Program-made: the position numbers and the translations under genes
Assembly: GCF_965278975.1 (NCBI RefSeq)
Contig: NZ_OZ257126.1
Span: forward strand, 558,001-622,000
Origin: Ferrovibrio sp965278975
GTDB taxonomy: Bacteria > Pseudomonadota > Alphaproteobacteria > Ferrovibrionales > Ferrovibrionaceae
DNA: 64,000 nt
Reading direction: 5' to 3'
Shown here: positions 35,140 through 43,494 of the stretch, in pieces
How the letters are laid out: the number at the start of each line of letters is the position of its first letter
How positions within the stretch are numbered: the stretch's first letter is position 1
The notes under the pieces: model-generated
Database searches by the model: none
Told to the model about the DNA's origin: nothing
The model's input: only the letters and a program-made list of their open reading frames with translations

Positions 35140-35288
35140 GGCAGCTTTGCGCACCGAACACTGGCGGGCCTTCTGGCAGCGAAGCTTTTCGGCCAGATAA
35201 AACGCTAGACATATCTTGCCTGTGCACCGCGCAGAGAAATGGCTGCGTACGCAGTCTGGGCTAGGTATTCTCTGCCCCACCTTCCATG
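35140..35288. other. Junction region between the CoxL-like operon and the two-hydroxylase island
   Basis: No gene or clear terminator seen. It lies between convergent units, next to an insertion-sequence remnant (35289-35354), so it is probably a rearrangement scar. Confidence 0.4.
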
Positions 35289-35354
35289 CTAACAGGCAGT
35301 GATCTGACGCACCGCGTCCCGCTTGTACTCGTCACTGAAATTGGCTTTGCCATC
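35289..35354 (-). pseudogene. IS3-family transposase OrfA remnant (first ~20 residues only)
   Basis: The minus strand reads GKANFSDEYKRDAVRQITAC and then TAG. NFSDEYKRDAVRQIT is the typical beginning of IS3-family OrfA proteins, which should continue into a helix-turn-helix and about 70 more residues; here it stops at once. No inverted repeat ends or OrfB are present. It lies directly downstream of the flavin reductase gene, at the edge of the minus-strand island, and marks past insertion-sequence activity. Confidence 0.6.
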
Positions 35355-35364
35355 TAGACGGGAT

Positions 35365-35982
35365 TCAGCCTGGCCCAGTGCGAACATCGCCCACATGGCG
35401 CATGGAAAGTATTTCGCCCAGCACGGCGTAGTTCGGCCCGCCAATCCGACATACCGGCCGCAGCAGCGCCGTATCGATTTTGTTGGACTCGCACAGACCA
35501 TCACGGATGTGGAAAACAACCACCTCACCGACGATGAATTCCGCGCCGGTTTCGCCGAATTCGATGCTGCGCACGAACTTGCATTCCAGGCTGATTGGCG
35601 TTTCTGCCAGATATGGCGTCTTGATTTTCTGGCTTGGCTTGACACTGAAGCCCAGCAGATCAACCTCGCTGACATCAGGCGGATAGTCGATGGCGCTCTT
35701 ATGAATGGCCTCGATCATTGTTTCGTCGCCGATGTTGACCACGAAATCCTTGTTGGCCTCGATATTGAGCGACGTGTCCTTACGCTGACCACTGCGCAGG
35801 CCGACGTTGATTCCCACCATCGGCGGCTTCGACGAGACAAAGGTGAAGCAGCTGAAGGGGGCAAGATTTACAATGCCTCCGGGCCCCAGGGTGGAAACCC
35901 AGGCAATGGGACGTGGCACCACGATTCCAGTCAGAAGCTTATAGAGCTCCTGTGGCTCGATGCCGTCAGGTATGATCTCCAT
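35365..35982 (-). CDS. Flavin reductase-like FMN-binding protein
   Basis: A 205-residue protein of the flavin reductase-like family (split-barrel fold): LLTGIVVPRPIAWVSTLGPGG near residues 16-36 (in parts), NLAPFSCFTFVSSKPPMVG, and RIGGPNYAVLGEILSM at the end. It could supply reduced flavin to the LLM oxidoreductase at 47108-48139 or act directly. The last residues, MRHVGDVRTGPG, run into the insertion-sequence remnant and may not be native. Last gene of the 49269-35365 operon. Confidence 0.88.
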   Translation of the reverse strand: MEIIPDGIEPQELYKLLTGIVVPRPIAWVSTLGPGGIVNLAPFSCFTFVSSKPPMVGINVGLRSGQRKDTSLNIEANKDFVVNIGDETMIEAIHKSAIDYPPDVSEVDLLGFSVKPSQKIKTPYLAETPISLECKFVRSIEFGETGAEFIVGEVVVFHIRDGLCESNKIDTALLRPVCRIGGPNYAVLGEILSMRHVGDVRTGPG

Positions 35983-36009
35983 TTCCCATCCCCTTAATGC
36001 GGAACCGAC

Positions 36010-36807
36010 CTAGACCGCGACTTCCTTCTCTACGGGCACGAACGCCGAGCCTGGATAGGCGCCGAGCTTCGTCGAAATGAGCGCAGCGGTCCGTTCGACG
36101 AGTTCTGCCAGATGCTTGTGCGAGTCATCGTGGGTTTTTCCCTTCCCGACGGCCGCACTGATAGCGGCAATCACTTCGCCGGGCGCATTCCGGATGGGCG
36201 CGCCGACGGCAAGAATGCCGACAAGGTTTTCTTCATCGGAAATCGCATATCCCCGCTCGCGAATCTTCTTGATATCGGCGATGAGTTTAGCAGGCTCTGT
36301 AATGCTGTATGGCGTCAGGCGCGGCAGCACCATCTTCTGCATCACCTTTTCCAGCGCCTCGTCCTGCAGGGCCGCAAGAAGAACCTTGCCTGCGCTTGTG
36401 GTATGCAGGTGACCCGTCGCACCCGTATTGATGCGGAAGACAGACGGCTGCGAACCCTGGATACTGCACAGATACAGGAGAGCGGTATCGCTTCGAACGC
36501 CGAGGTAGACATTCAAATGCTCTTCCTCGGCAAGCCGATGCAGTTCGTCATAGGCCACACTGTAGAGCGGGTTGCTCTGCGTGTAGCGCTGACCGACCTG
36601 AAAGGCACGCGCTCCGACCCGATAACGCCGCGTTACCGGGTTCTGTTCAAGGAACCCCTGTTCGGCCAGCGTGTTGATAAGTCGCGACACAATGCTCTTG
36701 TCGAGATCCATGAGGCGTGACAATTCCCGAACCCCGATTTCGGGTCCGTTGTTGCTGACGACATCGAGGATGTGCAGCCCGCGCGATAGGGACTGGTTGG
36801 TTGTCAT
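36010..36807 (-). CDS. IclR family transcriptional regulator
   Basis: A 265-residue regulator. The N-terminal winged helix is at residues 5-70 (RGLHILDVVSNNGPEIGVREL, then DKSIVSRLINTLAEQGFL). The C-terminal effector domain includes HLHTTSAGKVLLAAL and GILAVGAPIRNAPGEV. It overlaps the permease stop by ATGA, so it is co-transcribed with the importer and probably regulates its own operon. Candidate operators are the TGTCT arrays at 39539-39577 and 49274-49312. Confidence 0.93.
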   Translation of the reverse strand: MTTNQSLSRGLHILDVVSNNGPEIGVRELSRLMDLDKSIVSRLINTLAEQGFLEQNPVTRRYRVGARAFQVGQRYTQSNPLYSVAYDELHRLAEEEHLNVYLGVRSDTALLYLCSIQGSQPSVFRINTGATGHLHTTSAGKVLLAALQDEALEKVMQKMVLPRLTPYSITEPAKLIADIKKIRERGYAISDEENLVGILAVGAPIRNAPGEVIAAISAAVGKGKTHDDSHKHLAELVERTAALISTKLGAYPGSAFVPVEKEVAV

Positions 36808-37607
36808 GCATTTTCCACTGGAGGTTGCAATGCTCGGCCCGCCTGCCGATTCCCGTCCCAGTATATAACCCGACTCTGTATCGCGCGAATAATGATGTGC
36901 CCAATGATGCCAATCATCGAAAGTGTGAACACGCTGGTGAACATGGTGCCCACGTCAAAATTCATGGACGATGCCTGGATCAGATACCCAAGGCCCTGTT
37001 TGGCCGCGACGAACTCGCCGACGACAGCGCCGATCAGTCCCAGCACGATGGCAATCTGCAGGCCGGCGAAAATGGAATTAGCGGCACCGGGCAGCTTCAC
37101 ATCCCAATATACCAGCCAGCGTGGGGCCGAGAACGCCTTGTAGAGATCGAGCAGATCGGAATTGGTCGCGCGCAGACCGGACAGCGTGTTTACGAAGACC
37201 GGGAAAAAGCAGATCAACGCAACGAGGATAACCTTGGAGGCCAGCCCGAAACCGAACCACACGAGCAGGATTGGCGCCAGAGCTACCTTGGGCATCGACT
37301 GGAAGCCAATGACATAAGGAACGACGATCTGTTCAACAATTTCGAATTCGGCAACCAGGGAAGCAAGCAGGAAAGCAACCAGGCATCCACAGGCATACCC
37401 CACCATCATCTCGGTCACGGTAATGCCGATATGCGGGAAGATCAGTCCGGTTGAATACAGCTTGATTGCGGACTGCAGCACCGCATAGGGGCCGGGCAGC
37501 AGGTAGGCAGGCACGCCGAACAGTACCGTGCCGTAATGCCAGAACAGCAAGAAGACGATGAGCGACAGAGCGGAGATGAAACGACCCTTGAGCTTCTTCA
37601 TTTTCAT
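36804..37607 (-). CDS. ABC transporter permease, NitT/TauT type
   Basis: A 267-residue membrane protein with about six hydrophobic helices and the coupling loop GFQSMPKVALAPILLVWFGFG (in parts near residues 100-120). Related to the permease at 21631-22419. Part of the importer with the ATPase at 37614 and the binding protein at 38424; the ATPase stop lies six bases before its start. Confidence 0.92.
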   Translation of the reverse strand: MKMKKLKGRFISALSLIVFLLFWHYGTVLFGVPAYLLPGPYAVLQSAIKLYSTGLIFPHIGITVTEMMVGYACGCLVAFLLASLVAEFEIVEQIVVPYVIGFQSMPKVALAPILLVWFGFGLASKVILVALICFFPVFVNTLSGLRATNSDLLDLYKAFSAPRWLVYWDVKLPGAANSIFAGLQIAIVLGLIGAVVGEFVAAKQGLGYLIQASSMNFDVGTMFTSVFTLSMIGIIGHIIIRAIQSRVIYWDGNRQAGRALQPPVENA

Positions 37608-37613
37608 GCTGCC

Positions 37614-38393
37614 TTACAGATTCCTCTTCCCGGCGCCGAACATCTCACGAAGCCTGTTCGCGACTTCAGAGAATCGAGGGCTGGCCATGGTGTCGAGAGT
37701 TCGCGGACGTTCCAGGTTGACATCCAATTCCAGCACCTTGGTGCCCGGACGCCCAGACAGAACAACGACCTTGTCGGCTAAATAGACGGCCTCTTGGATT
37801 GAATGGGTAATGAAGACCACGGTCTTTTTGGTCTCCATCCAGATGGATTGCAGTTCATCGGTCATACGCTCACGGGTCAGTGCGTCGAGAGCTGCAAACG
37901 GCTCGTCCATCAGCAGGACGGCTGGGTCGTGAATGAGACCGCGAGCGATACCGGCACGCTGCTGCATGCCACCGGACAATTCGTGGGGAAGATAGCCGCC
38001 AAAATTGCCAAGGCCGACCAGGTTCAACAAACGATCAGCTTCGGCCTCATACTGGGCTTTCGGCAGACGCTGTGCGCGAATGGGTACCAGCACGTTTTCG
38101 CGGACTGTCTTCCAGGGCAGCAGCGTCGGCTGCTGGAAGACAATACCGACGTCCTTGCGTGGACCTACGATCTTCTGGCCCGAAACCGTTACTTCGCCTT
38201 CAGCAATACCCAGCAGACCACTCACCACCTTGAGAAGGGTGGATTTGCCGCATCCTGAGGGACCCAGGACAGCGACGAATTCACCTTTCCTCACCTGCAA
38301 ATCTAACTTGGAAAGCGCAGTAAGCGGTCCCCGCGTTGTCTCGTAGACAACGGACATATTCTGGATGTTCAAGACAACGTCGGGGCTTTGCAT
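37614..38393 (-). CDS. ABC transporter ATPase, NitT/TauT type
   Basis: A 259-residue ATPase: Walker A GPSGCGKSTLL near residues 40-50, VFQQPTLLPWKTVRENV, signature LSGGMQQRAGIARGL, Walker B VLLMDEPFAALD, and switch His in VFITHSIQEAV. It is followed by the permease and preceded by the binding-protein gene at 30 bases, so the operon order is binding protein, ATPase, permease, IclR. Confidence 0.93.
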   Translation of the reverse strand: MQSPDVVLNIQNMSVVYETTRGPLTALSKLDLQVRKGEFVAVLGPSGCGKSTLLKVVSGLLGIAEGEVTVSGQKIVGPRKDVGIVFQQPTLLPWKTVRENVLVPIRAQRLPKAQYEAEADRLLNLVGLGNFGGYLPHELSGGMQQRAGIARGLIHDPAVLLMDEPFAALDALTRERMTDELQSIWMETKKTVVFITHSIQEAVYLADKVVVLSGRPGTKVLELDVNLERPRTLDTMASPRFSEVANRLREMFGAGKRNL

Positions 38394-38423
38394 GACTACC
38401 TGGTCTCACATCTAGTGCTGGAC

Positions 38424-39527
38424 TTACTTGTAGGCTTTAGCCTTGCTGATGACCGCCGCACGGTCAAATTTGTTGTACTCGGCAACAAACTCGTTCGTGT
38501 AGAGGGTGTTGAGCGGGATTTTTGCATCCTTCTCGATCAAACCACCGACCTTCAGGGCATTTATGAGGAGCGTCCAATCCTCGTCCGTGAAGGCACCCAT
38601 GTTGGTCTCGTTCCGACCGGCGAGAAGGTTGGCCATGCGAGGCTTCATTACCTCGACCTCCCTCTTCATGTTGTCGGCATCCGAGCCAGTAGTCGGCTTC
38701 AGTTCGGGATACTGCCGCCAGAATGACAAGATGCAGCCTTCCAGATTGGCGTTGCAGGCAATTGCCGCCTTAGACATCGCCCGACCGAAGCGGGCGACAA
38801 GGCCCGGGTTCTTCTTCAGCAGTTCCTCGGAAACCGGGAAGCCATGGCTGGAAAGATTCTGGTATTCCTTCGGGAACGGGATGCGGCGGATCTTAGTGCC
38901 CGTCAGCTCAAGCGATACATGGGCGGTGTCCCACAGGTTCAGGCCATCGATGGACTTGCGGCGCAGCGCCTCGAAAGCCGGGACGCCAGAGCCAGCGGCA
39001 ATCTTTTGGACCGTGTTCCAGTTAACACCTTCACTCTGCGCCATCGCCTGGGTCATCGCGATATTGCCCGAGGTCAGCGACACGAAGCCGATCGTCTTGC
39101 CGCCGAAATCACCCATCTTCTTGATCGGGCTGTCTTCCAGCACCGCCATCTCCCAGATGGAGCGCGGCAAGAAATTATAGACGAAGCGCAGCGGGAAGTT
39201 CGGCTTGCCCTCCTGACGCGAAATCGGCAACGGCTCCAGGCTTGCATAGGCTGAATGAACCGTACCTGCCAGCAGCTGGGGAATGATGACGCCCGAGCCG
39301 GTCAGGACGATGATCTCGGCGTCGATATTCTCCTCATCGAAGAAACCCAGAGCCTTGCCGAAGGTGAAATTGGCGGTGCCGGTGTTCAGGGCCGACGGCC
39401 ATGCAAAGACAAATTTGTCTTTTGCGACAGCAGGTTGTGCGGCAAGTGCCGGAACCAGGACCGCAGCACCGATCAGGGCGGTCCGAAGGATATTAAAACA
39501 GCGAGATACGCCTTGAGAAACTTGCAT
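38424..39527 (-). CDS. ABC transporter substrate-binding protein (NMT1/TauA-like)
   Basis: A 367-residue periplasmic protein; signal peptide residues 1 to about 35 (ALIGAAVLVPALAAQPAVAK). The mature part starts DKFVFAWPSALNTGTANF, with GFFDEENIDAEIIVLTGSG and AGTVHSAYASLEPLPI. It is a distant relative of the two binding proteins at 18220 and 22459. ATG 39527 has AGGAGGGG just upstream. A strong promoter and a repeated half-site array precede it, so it can be transcribed apart from the hydroxylase genes. The family often carries sulfonates, pyrimidine precursors or aromatic acids. Confidence 0.92.
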   Translation of the reverse strand: MQVSQGVSRCFNILRTALIGAAVLVPALAAQPAVAKDKFVFAWPSALNTGTANFTFGKALGFFDEENIDAEIIVLTGSGVIIPQLLAGTVHSAYASLEPLPISRQEGKPNFPLRFVYNFLPRSIWEMAVLEDSPIKKMGDFGGKTIGFVSLTSGNIAMTQAMAQSEGVNWNTVQKIAAGSGVPAFEALRRKSIDGLNLWDTAHVSLELTGTKIRRIPFPKEYQNLSSHGFPVSEELLKKNPGLVARFGRAMSKAAIACNANLEGCILSFWRQYPELKPTTGSDADNMKREVEVMKPRMANLLAGRNETNMGAFTDEDWTLLINALKVGGLIEKDAKIPLNTLYTNEFVAEYNKFDRAAVISKAKAYK

Positions 39528-39538
39528 AAACCCCTCCT

Positions 39539-39577
39539 TGTCTCTTTATTTGCAATAATGTCTATAATATCGAGACG
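39539..39577 (-). promoter_or_regulatory. Three-half-site operator and promoter upstream of the binding-protein gene
   Basis: Plus-strand reading: TGTCT at 39539-39543, TGTCT at 39559-39563, then nine bases and AGAC at 39573-39576, so GTCT-N9-AGAC forms a dyad. On the minus strand TTGACG, with TATAGA or TATTAT downstream, overlaps the dyad as -35/-10. The same half-sites with the same 20-base offset occur at 49274-49312. Likely IclR target. Confidence 0.55.
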
Positions 39578-39619
39578 AACGTAGCGTCAAGCAATTTGCA
39601 CAATTTGGCAAAGTCCGCA

Positions 39620-42600
39620 TCACAAAAGCTCGATTGCTCGCGTAATAGCGCGCCGTGCGACATTGATGGTCAACTCCGCCTTGTAGGCGTTGTCCTTCAT
39701 GGGCAAAGCGCCGAATACCACTGATTTCGCAGCCTCGTCGATCAGACCATGAGATAACGGGGCGGACAGAAGGATATTCTCTGCGCCTGGAATGCGGATT
39801 GGCTTCGGCGCCACGCCGCCCAGCGAGATGGCGACATAGTCGAGCCGGACACGGGTTCCCGCCACATCAACCGCAGCCGAGGCTTCCGCGAAGTCACCAG
39901 CCCAGCGGGCGAATTTCTCGAAATGGAAAGCACTTCTGCGGGACGGCACGGGAATATTGATTTCCGTGATGATTTCATCCGGGTCCAGGACGGTCTCGCC
40001 AGCCCAGACATAGAGCTCGTCAACAAGAAGTTTTCGCGTTCGACGCGGACCGACCACAACCAGATCGGCTTTCAGCGCGGTCAGGATTGGCGCGAGATCC
40101 GAAACACACGGCGCGGCGCATCGCCCCGTTCCCATGATGGAATGGTGCCTGTTCTCGCCGAGCACGGCGTAACAAGGGCATGCCGGTCCGGAAAAACGGT
40201 AGCAAGGCGTAGCTGACCTGAAGAACCAGCAACGCTTTTCCTGGCACAGATCGCCAGCCACGGTGGCGCGGTTGCGAACGATAGGCGTCGCAATCTGCTG
40301 AATGGCATTCTTCAGGGTCGGAAAATAGGTGTTGATAAGCTCGTCTTCAGCCAGAGCCGTCAACGTGACGCCAGCCCCGACCCGAATGAAGCCCTCATCC
40401 AGCCGTATCTGCCGCATCGACGCGATATGGCCAACCGAAACCAACTGCCTGGGCGAGTAGATACCCTGCTTGATGCCGGGGATCAGATCCGTGCCGCCCG
40501 CGATGAGCTGGCTCTTGAGACCAGGCGTCGCAAGCGTATGAACCGCAGTCGCAATGGAGTCGGCCTGGACGATTCTCTTCGGCACACTGGCATCACGCGA
40601 GGTCCCGATGGCCTTGCCGAGTTTTTTCATCACCGGCGCCATCGCTGGATAAGCCCTGCGTACGGCCGCGATTTCGAGATTGCGCAACCGGCTGAGCGAC
40701 TTCATCTCCGGCAGAGAGGCCTTTTCCTTCTTGCGCAAGGCTTCCAGAACCATTTCCGGCGTGATCGGAAGCTTGTGGAACCGAACCCCCGTCGCATTGG
40801 CAACCGCATTCGCGATCGCGGCCACGGTGGCGTTTATGGTCGGCTCACCGGCCGCCTTGGCGCCAAAGGGGCCCAGATTTTCTTCTGTCTCGACGAATTC
40901 GACCACGATGTCCGGCGTATCGAGCATCCGGGGAACACGGTAGTTGAAGAGCGACCGGTTGATCGGTCGTCCATCCTGGAACAGAACCTCCTCGCTCAGC
41001 GCCATGCCGATGCCCTGAACGATACCGCCGTAGGTCTGCCCCTCCAGTGCCGTAAGATTGATGACCTTGCCGACGTCCTGGACAGAAGCAATCTTGAGGA
41101 CTTTGACCCGACCGGTCTCCGGGTCGACTTCGACCTCGGCCGTCTGGGCTGCAAACGCATACGAGGCGGCATAATTACCAAAGCCGGTCTTTGCATCCGG
41201 CCGTGCCAGGTCGATTTCGTAGAAGCCCTCAACCTTCAGTGTGCCATATCGTTGAGCTGCCTGCCCAAAAGTCATGAAGTCCAGGGCATCCGGCCGCTTG
41301 AACCGACCGTCTGCATAGTCAATGGCATCAACCGGAACCGACCAATCGATGGCCAGACGCTCCTTCACCGCAGCCACCAGTTTCCTGCCGGCATCGAGGA
41401 CCGCATTGCCGGTGACAAAGGTCACGCGGGAGGCGGCGCTGCCCAGGTCGTCAGGGTTCTCTTCCGTATCCATGTGCAGGACATCGATCCGGCCCATCGG
41501 GATGCCGAGGGAGTCCGACAGGAGCTGGGCAAGCAGGGTATTCTGGCCTGTACCGGTATCGGCCGTTTGCGTGCCGATGCGGAAGGTTCCGTCGGGATAC
41601 GCAACCAGACCAATCCTGGAGAAATTGCCTTCAGCATAGAGAACACTGCCGCTGGCATGAATCATCGAAGCAACCCCGATGCCTCGATACTTCGGCAGCT
41701 TGCCGTACTTCTCCTTCCAGCCAATCAGCTCAGCTGAACGCTTCAGACACTCGTCCAGGCCGCAGGAGGTGATTTTCCAGCCCAGGATGGTTTCGTCGCC
41801 CGGCTGATTGGCAATGCTCCGCCGATACTCCACAGGGTCCAGGCCGAGCTTCTCGGCAACTTCATCGACTTGCGTCTCGATCGCCCAGATGATGCCGGGT
41901 GCGCCCATGCCGCGATATGAACCACCCGGAACCTTGTTGGTGTAAACTAGCTTAGCCTCGATCGCCGCCGTCTTCACCCGATAGAGATTCGTGATGCGGT
42001 GGCGCATTGCCGAGATATAGACTGGCCCCATATGGGTATAAGCGCCGTTGTCGACATGGGCATCGAGCGTCCTGCAAAGGATTTTTCCGTCTTTATCCAC
42101 GGCCGTACGCAGGTTCATATACTTGGCGTGGTCGGTCTTGCCCGCGAGGTATTCCTCATCGCGGCTCAGCACCACTTTTACCGGGCGGCAAGTTCGGATC
42201 GACAGGAGTGCCGCAATGGCAATCTGTTCAGGCGACTGCGACTTTCCGCCGAAACCACCACCAACCGCAACAGACCGGACGAAGACCTTCTCGCGCTCGA
42301 ACGGCAGGACACGCGCCAGTTCCTTGCGGACGAAGAACGGGGCCTGTGTACCGGCCCAGATATCCAACTTTTCTTCGCTCTTGTCGTAAGACGCGACCGC
42401 TGCATTTGTCTCCATGCAGACCGGCCAAACGATACCGTGTTCGAAATGCCCCTCGATGATCAGGGCCGCCTTGTCGAGCTCTTCCTCGACATTGCCGAAG
42501 GTTGCGGAGATTTCCTGGGCCACATTCCTGGGCAATCCGCCCCGGGGCGGATGTATCTCACTGGCCGTGGAACCGCTTGCTTCAAAAACGTTCAGGGCGG

Positions 42601-42994
42601 GCTGCCAGACCTCGTAGTCGACCTTGATGGCGCGGATCGCTTCGCGAGCAATCTCCAGGGTCTCGGCGGCCACTGCCGCCACCTCCTCACCATAAAACCG
42701 TACGCTGCCAAGCGCCATCGGGCGACGATCAGAGTAGCCGGCACCGTAGTTGACGTATTGTGCGTCTGCAAAATCCGCAGCCGTGATGACGGCATGGACG
42801 CCGGGGATGGCCTTGGCGGCCGAGGTGTCAATGCCGCAAATCTTTGCCGACGCATATGGGCTACGCAGAATTGCGCCATGCAACATACTGGGAAGCGAGA
42901 TATCGTGAGTATACTTGGAGCGACCGAAAATCTTATCCCTGCCTTCGATCTGAGGGATGCGCCGGCCGACAGTCTTTTCAGATCCTTCAAGCAT
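39620..42994 (-). CDS. Fused molybdenum hydroxylase: molybdopterin large subunit plus FAD subunit with extra Cys-rich loop
   Basis: A 1124-residue protein. Residues 1 to about 765 are a complete molybdopterin subunit (GRSKYTHDISLPSMLHGA, VAVGGGFGGKS, GGSYRGMGAPG, and catalytic Glu in GAKAAGEPTINATV). After a basic linker, residues about 820-1124 are an FAD subunit (IAGGTDLIPGIKQG, VAGDLCQE). The FAD part has a Cys-rich insert, RCWFFRSATPCYRFSG and CPCYAVLGENRHHSIMGTG, then RCAAPCVSDLAP, like the extra [4Fe-4S] loop of PaoB/HcrB proteins. Fusion in this order is unusual. It overlaps the small subunit by one base. Confidence 0.92.
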   Translation of the reverse strand: MLEGSEKTVGRRIPQIEGRDKIFGRSKYTHDISLPSMLHGAILRSPYASAKICGIDTSAAKAIPGVHAVITAADFADAQYVNYGAGYSDRRPMALGSVRFYGEEVAAVAAETLEIAREAIRAIKVDYEVWQPALNVFEASGSTASEIHPPRGGLPRNVAQEISATFGNVEEELDKAALIIEGHFEHGIVWPVCMETNAAVASYDKSEEKLDIWAGTQAPFFVRKELARVLPFEREKVFVRSVAVGGGFGGKSQSPEQIAIAALLSIRTCRPVKVVLSRDEEYLAGKTDHAKYMNLRTAVDKDGKILCRTLDAHVDNGAYTHMGPVYISAMRHRITNLYRVKTAAIEAKLVYTNKVPGGSYRGMGAPGIIWAIETQVDEVAEKLGLDPVEYRRSIANQPGDETILGWKITSCGLDECLKRSAELIGWKEKYGKLPKYRGIGVASMIHASGSVLYAEGNFSRIGLVAYPDGTFRIGTQTADTGTGQNTLLAQLLSDSLGIPMGRIDVLHMDTEENPDDLGSAASRVTFVTGNAVLDAGRKLVAAVKERLAIDWSVPVDAIDYADGRFKRPDALDFMTFGQAAQRYGTLKVEGFYEIDLARPDAKTGFGNYAASYAFAAQTAEVEVDPETGRVKVLKIASVQDVGKVINLTALEGQTYGGIVQGIGMALSEEVLFQDGRPINRSLFNYRVPRMLDTPDIVVEFVETEENLGPFGAKAAGEPTINATVAAIANAVANATGVRFHKLPITPEMVLEALRKKEKASLPEMKSLSRLRNLEIAAVRRAYPAMAPVMKKLGKAIGTSRDASVPKRIVQADSIATAVHTLATPGLKSQLIAGGTDLIPGIKQGIYSPRQLVSVGHIASMRQIRLDEGFIRVGAGVTLTALAEDELINTYFPTLKNAIQQIATPIVRNRATVAGDLCQEKRCWFFRSATPCYRFSGPACPCYAVLGENRHHSIMGTGRCAAPCVSDLAPILTALKADLVVVGPRRTRKLLVDELYVWAGETVLDPDEIITEINIPVPSRRSAFHFEKFARWAGDFAEASAAVDVAGTRVRLDYVAISLGGVAPKPIRIPGAENILLSAPLSHGLIDEAAKSVVFGALPMKDNAYKAELTINVARRAITRAIELL

Positions 42995-43494
42995 CAGCTA
43001 CACGCCTTGCGGACAGCTTCGATGATCTGGACGTAGCCGGTACAACGACAGATATTGCCCTGCAATGCCATCTTGATATCCTGATCAGATGGATAGCCGT
43101 TCCGCAGCAAGAGAGCGGAGGCAGACATCATCATGCCCGACGTACAGAAGCCGCACTGGAAGGCGCCGCTTTCCAGAAAAGCCTTCTGCAAGGCCGTCGG
43201 CTCGCCATCCGGCGAAAGCCCCTCGATGGTCGTTACACTCCGGCCGTCAATCGTGGCGGCTAGCGTCACGCAAGCGGGCACGGCAATCCCGTCGAGATGG
43301 ACAGTGCAGGCACCGCATTCAGCGCTGCCGCACCCGATCTTCGTACCGGTCAGCTGCAACCGCTCCCTCAGAACCTCGGCCAACGACGCGAATGCCTGCA
43401 CCTCGAGCCGTACATCCTTGCCGTTCAGATTGAACTGAACAAGGACGGTGTTGCCGTCAATGTCTGCATTCAAATTGGCCGCGACTTCAGTCAT
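42994..43494 (-). CDS. Molybdenum hydroxylase [2Fe-2S] small subunit (partner of the fused protein)
   Basis: A 166-residue protein with both iron-sulfur motifs: KIGCGSAECGACTVHLDG for the N-terminal cluster, QCGFCTSG and GNICRCTGYV for the C-terminal one. The start overlaps the upstream molybdopterin gene by eight bases, and the stop overlaps the fused gene by one (TGATG). With the fused protein it makes a full hydroxylase in two chains; it could also serve the upstream large subunit. Confidence 0.93.
   Translation of the reverse strand: MTEVAANLNADIDGNTVLVQFNLNGKDVRLEVQAFASLAEVLRERLQLTGTKIGCGSAECGACTVHLDGIAVPACVTLAATIDGRSVTTIEGLSPDGEPTALQKAFLESGAFQCGFCTSGMMMSASALLLRNGYPSDQDIKMALQGNICRCTGYVQIIEAVRKACS

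Noticed and set aside
35365..35675. A 128-residue reading frame opposite and overlapping the flavin reductase gene, ending in the IS3-like sequence
   Set aside because: Only the last 20 or so residues resemble a transposase; the rest is antisense-frame reading of the flavin reductase, so only the remnant at 35289-35354 is reported.
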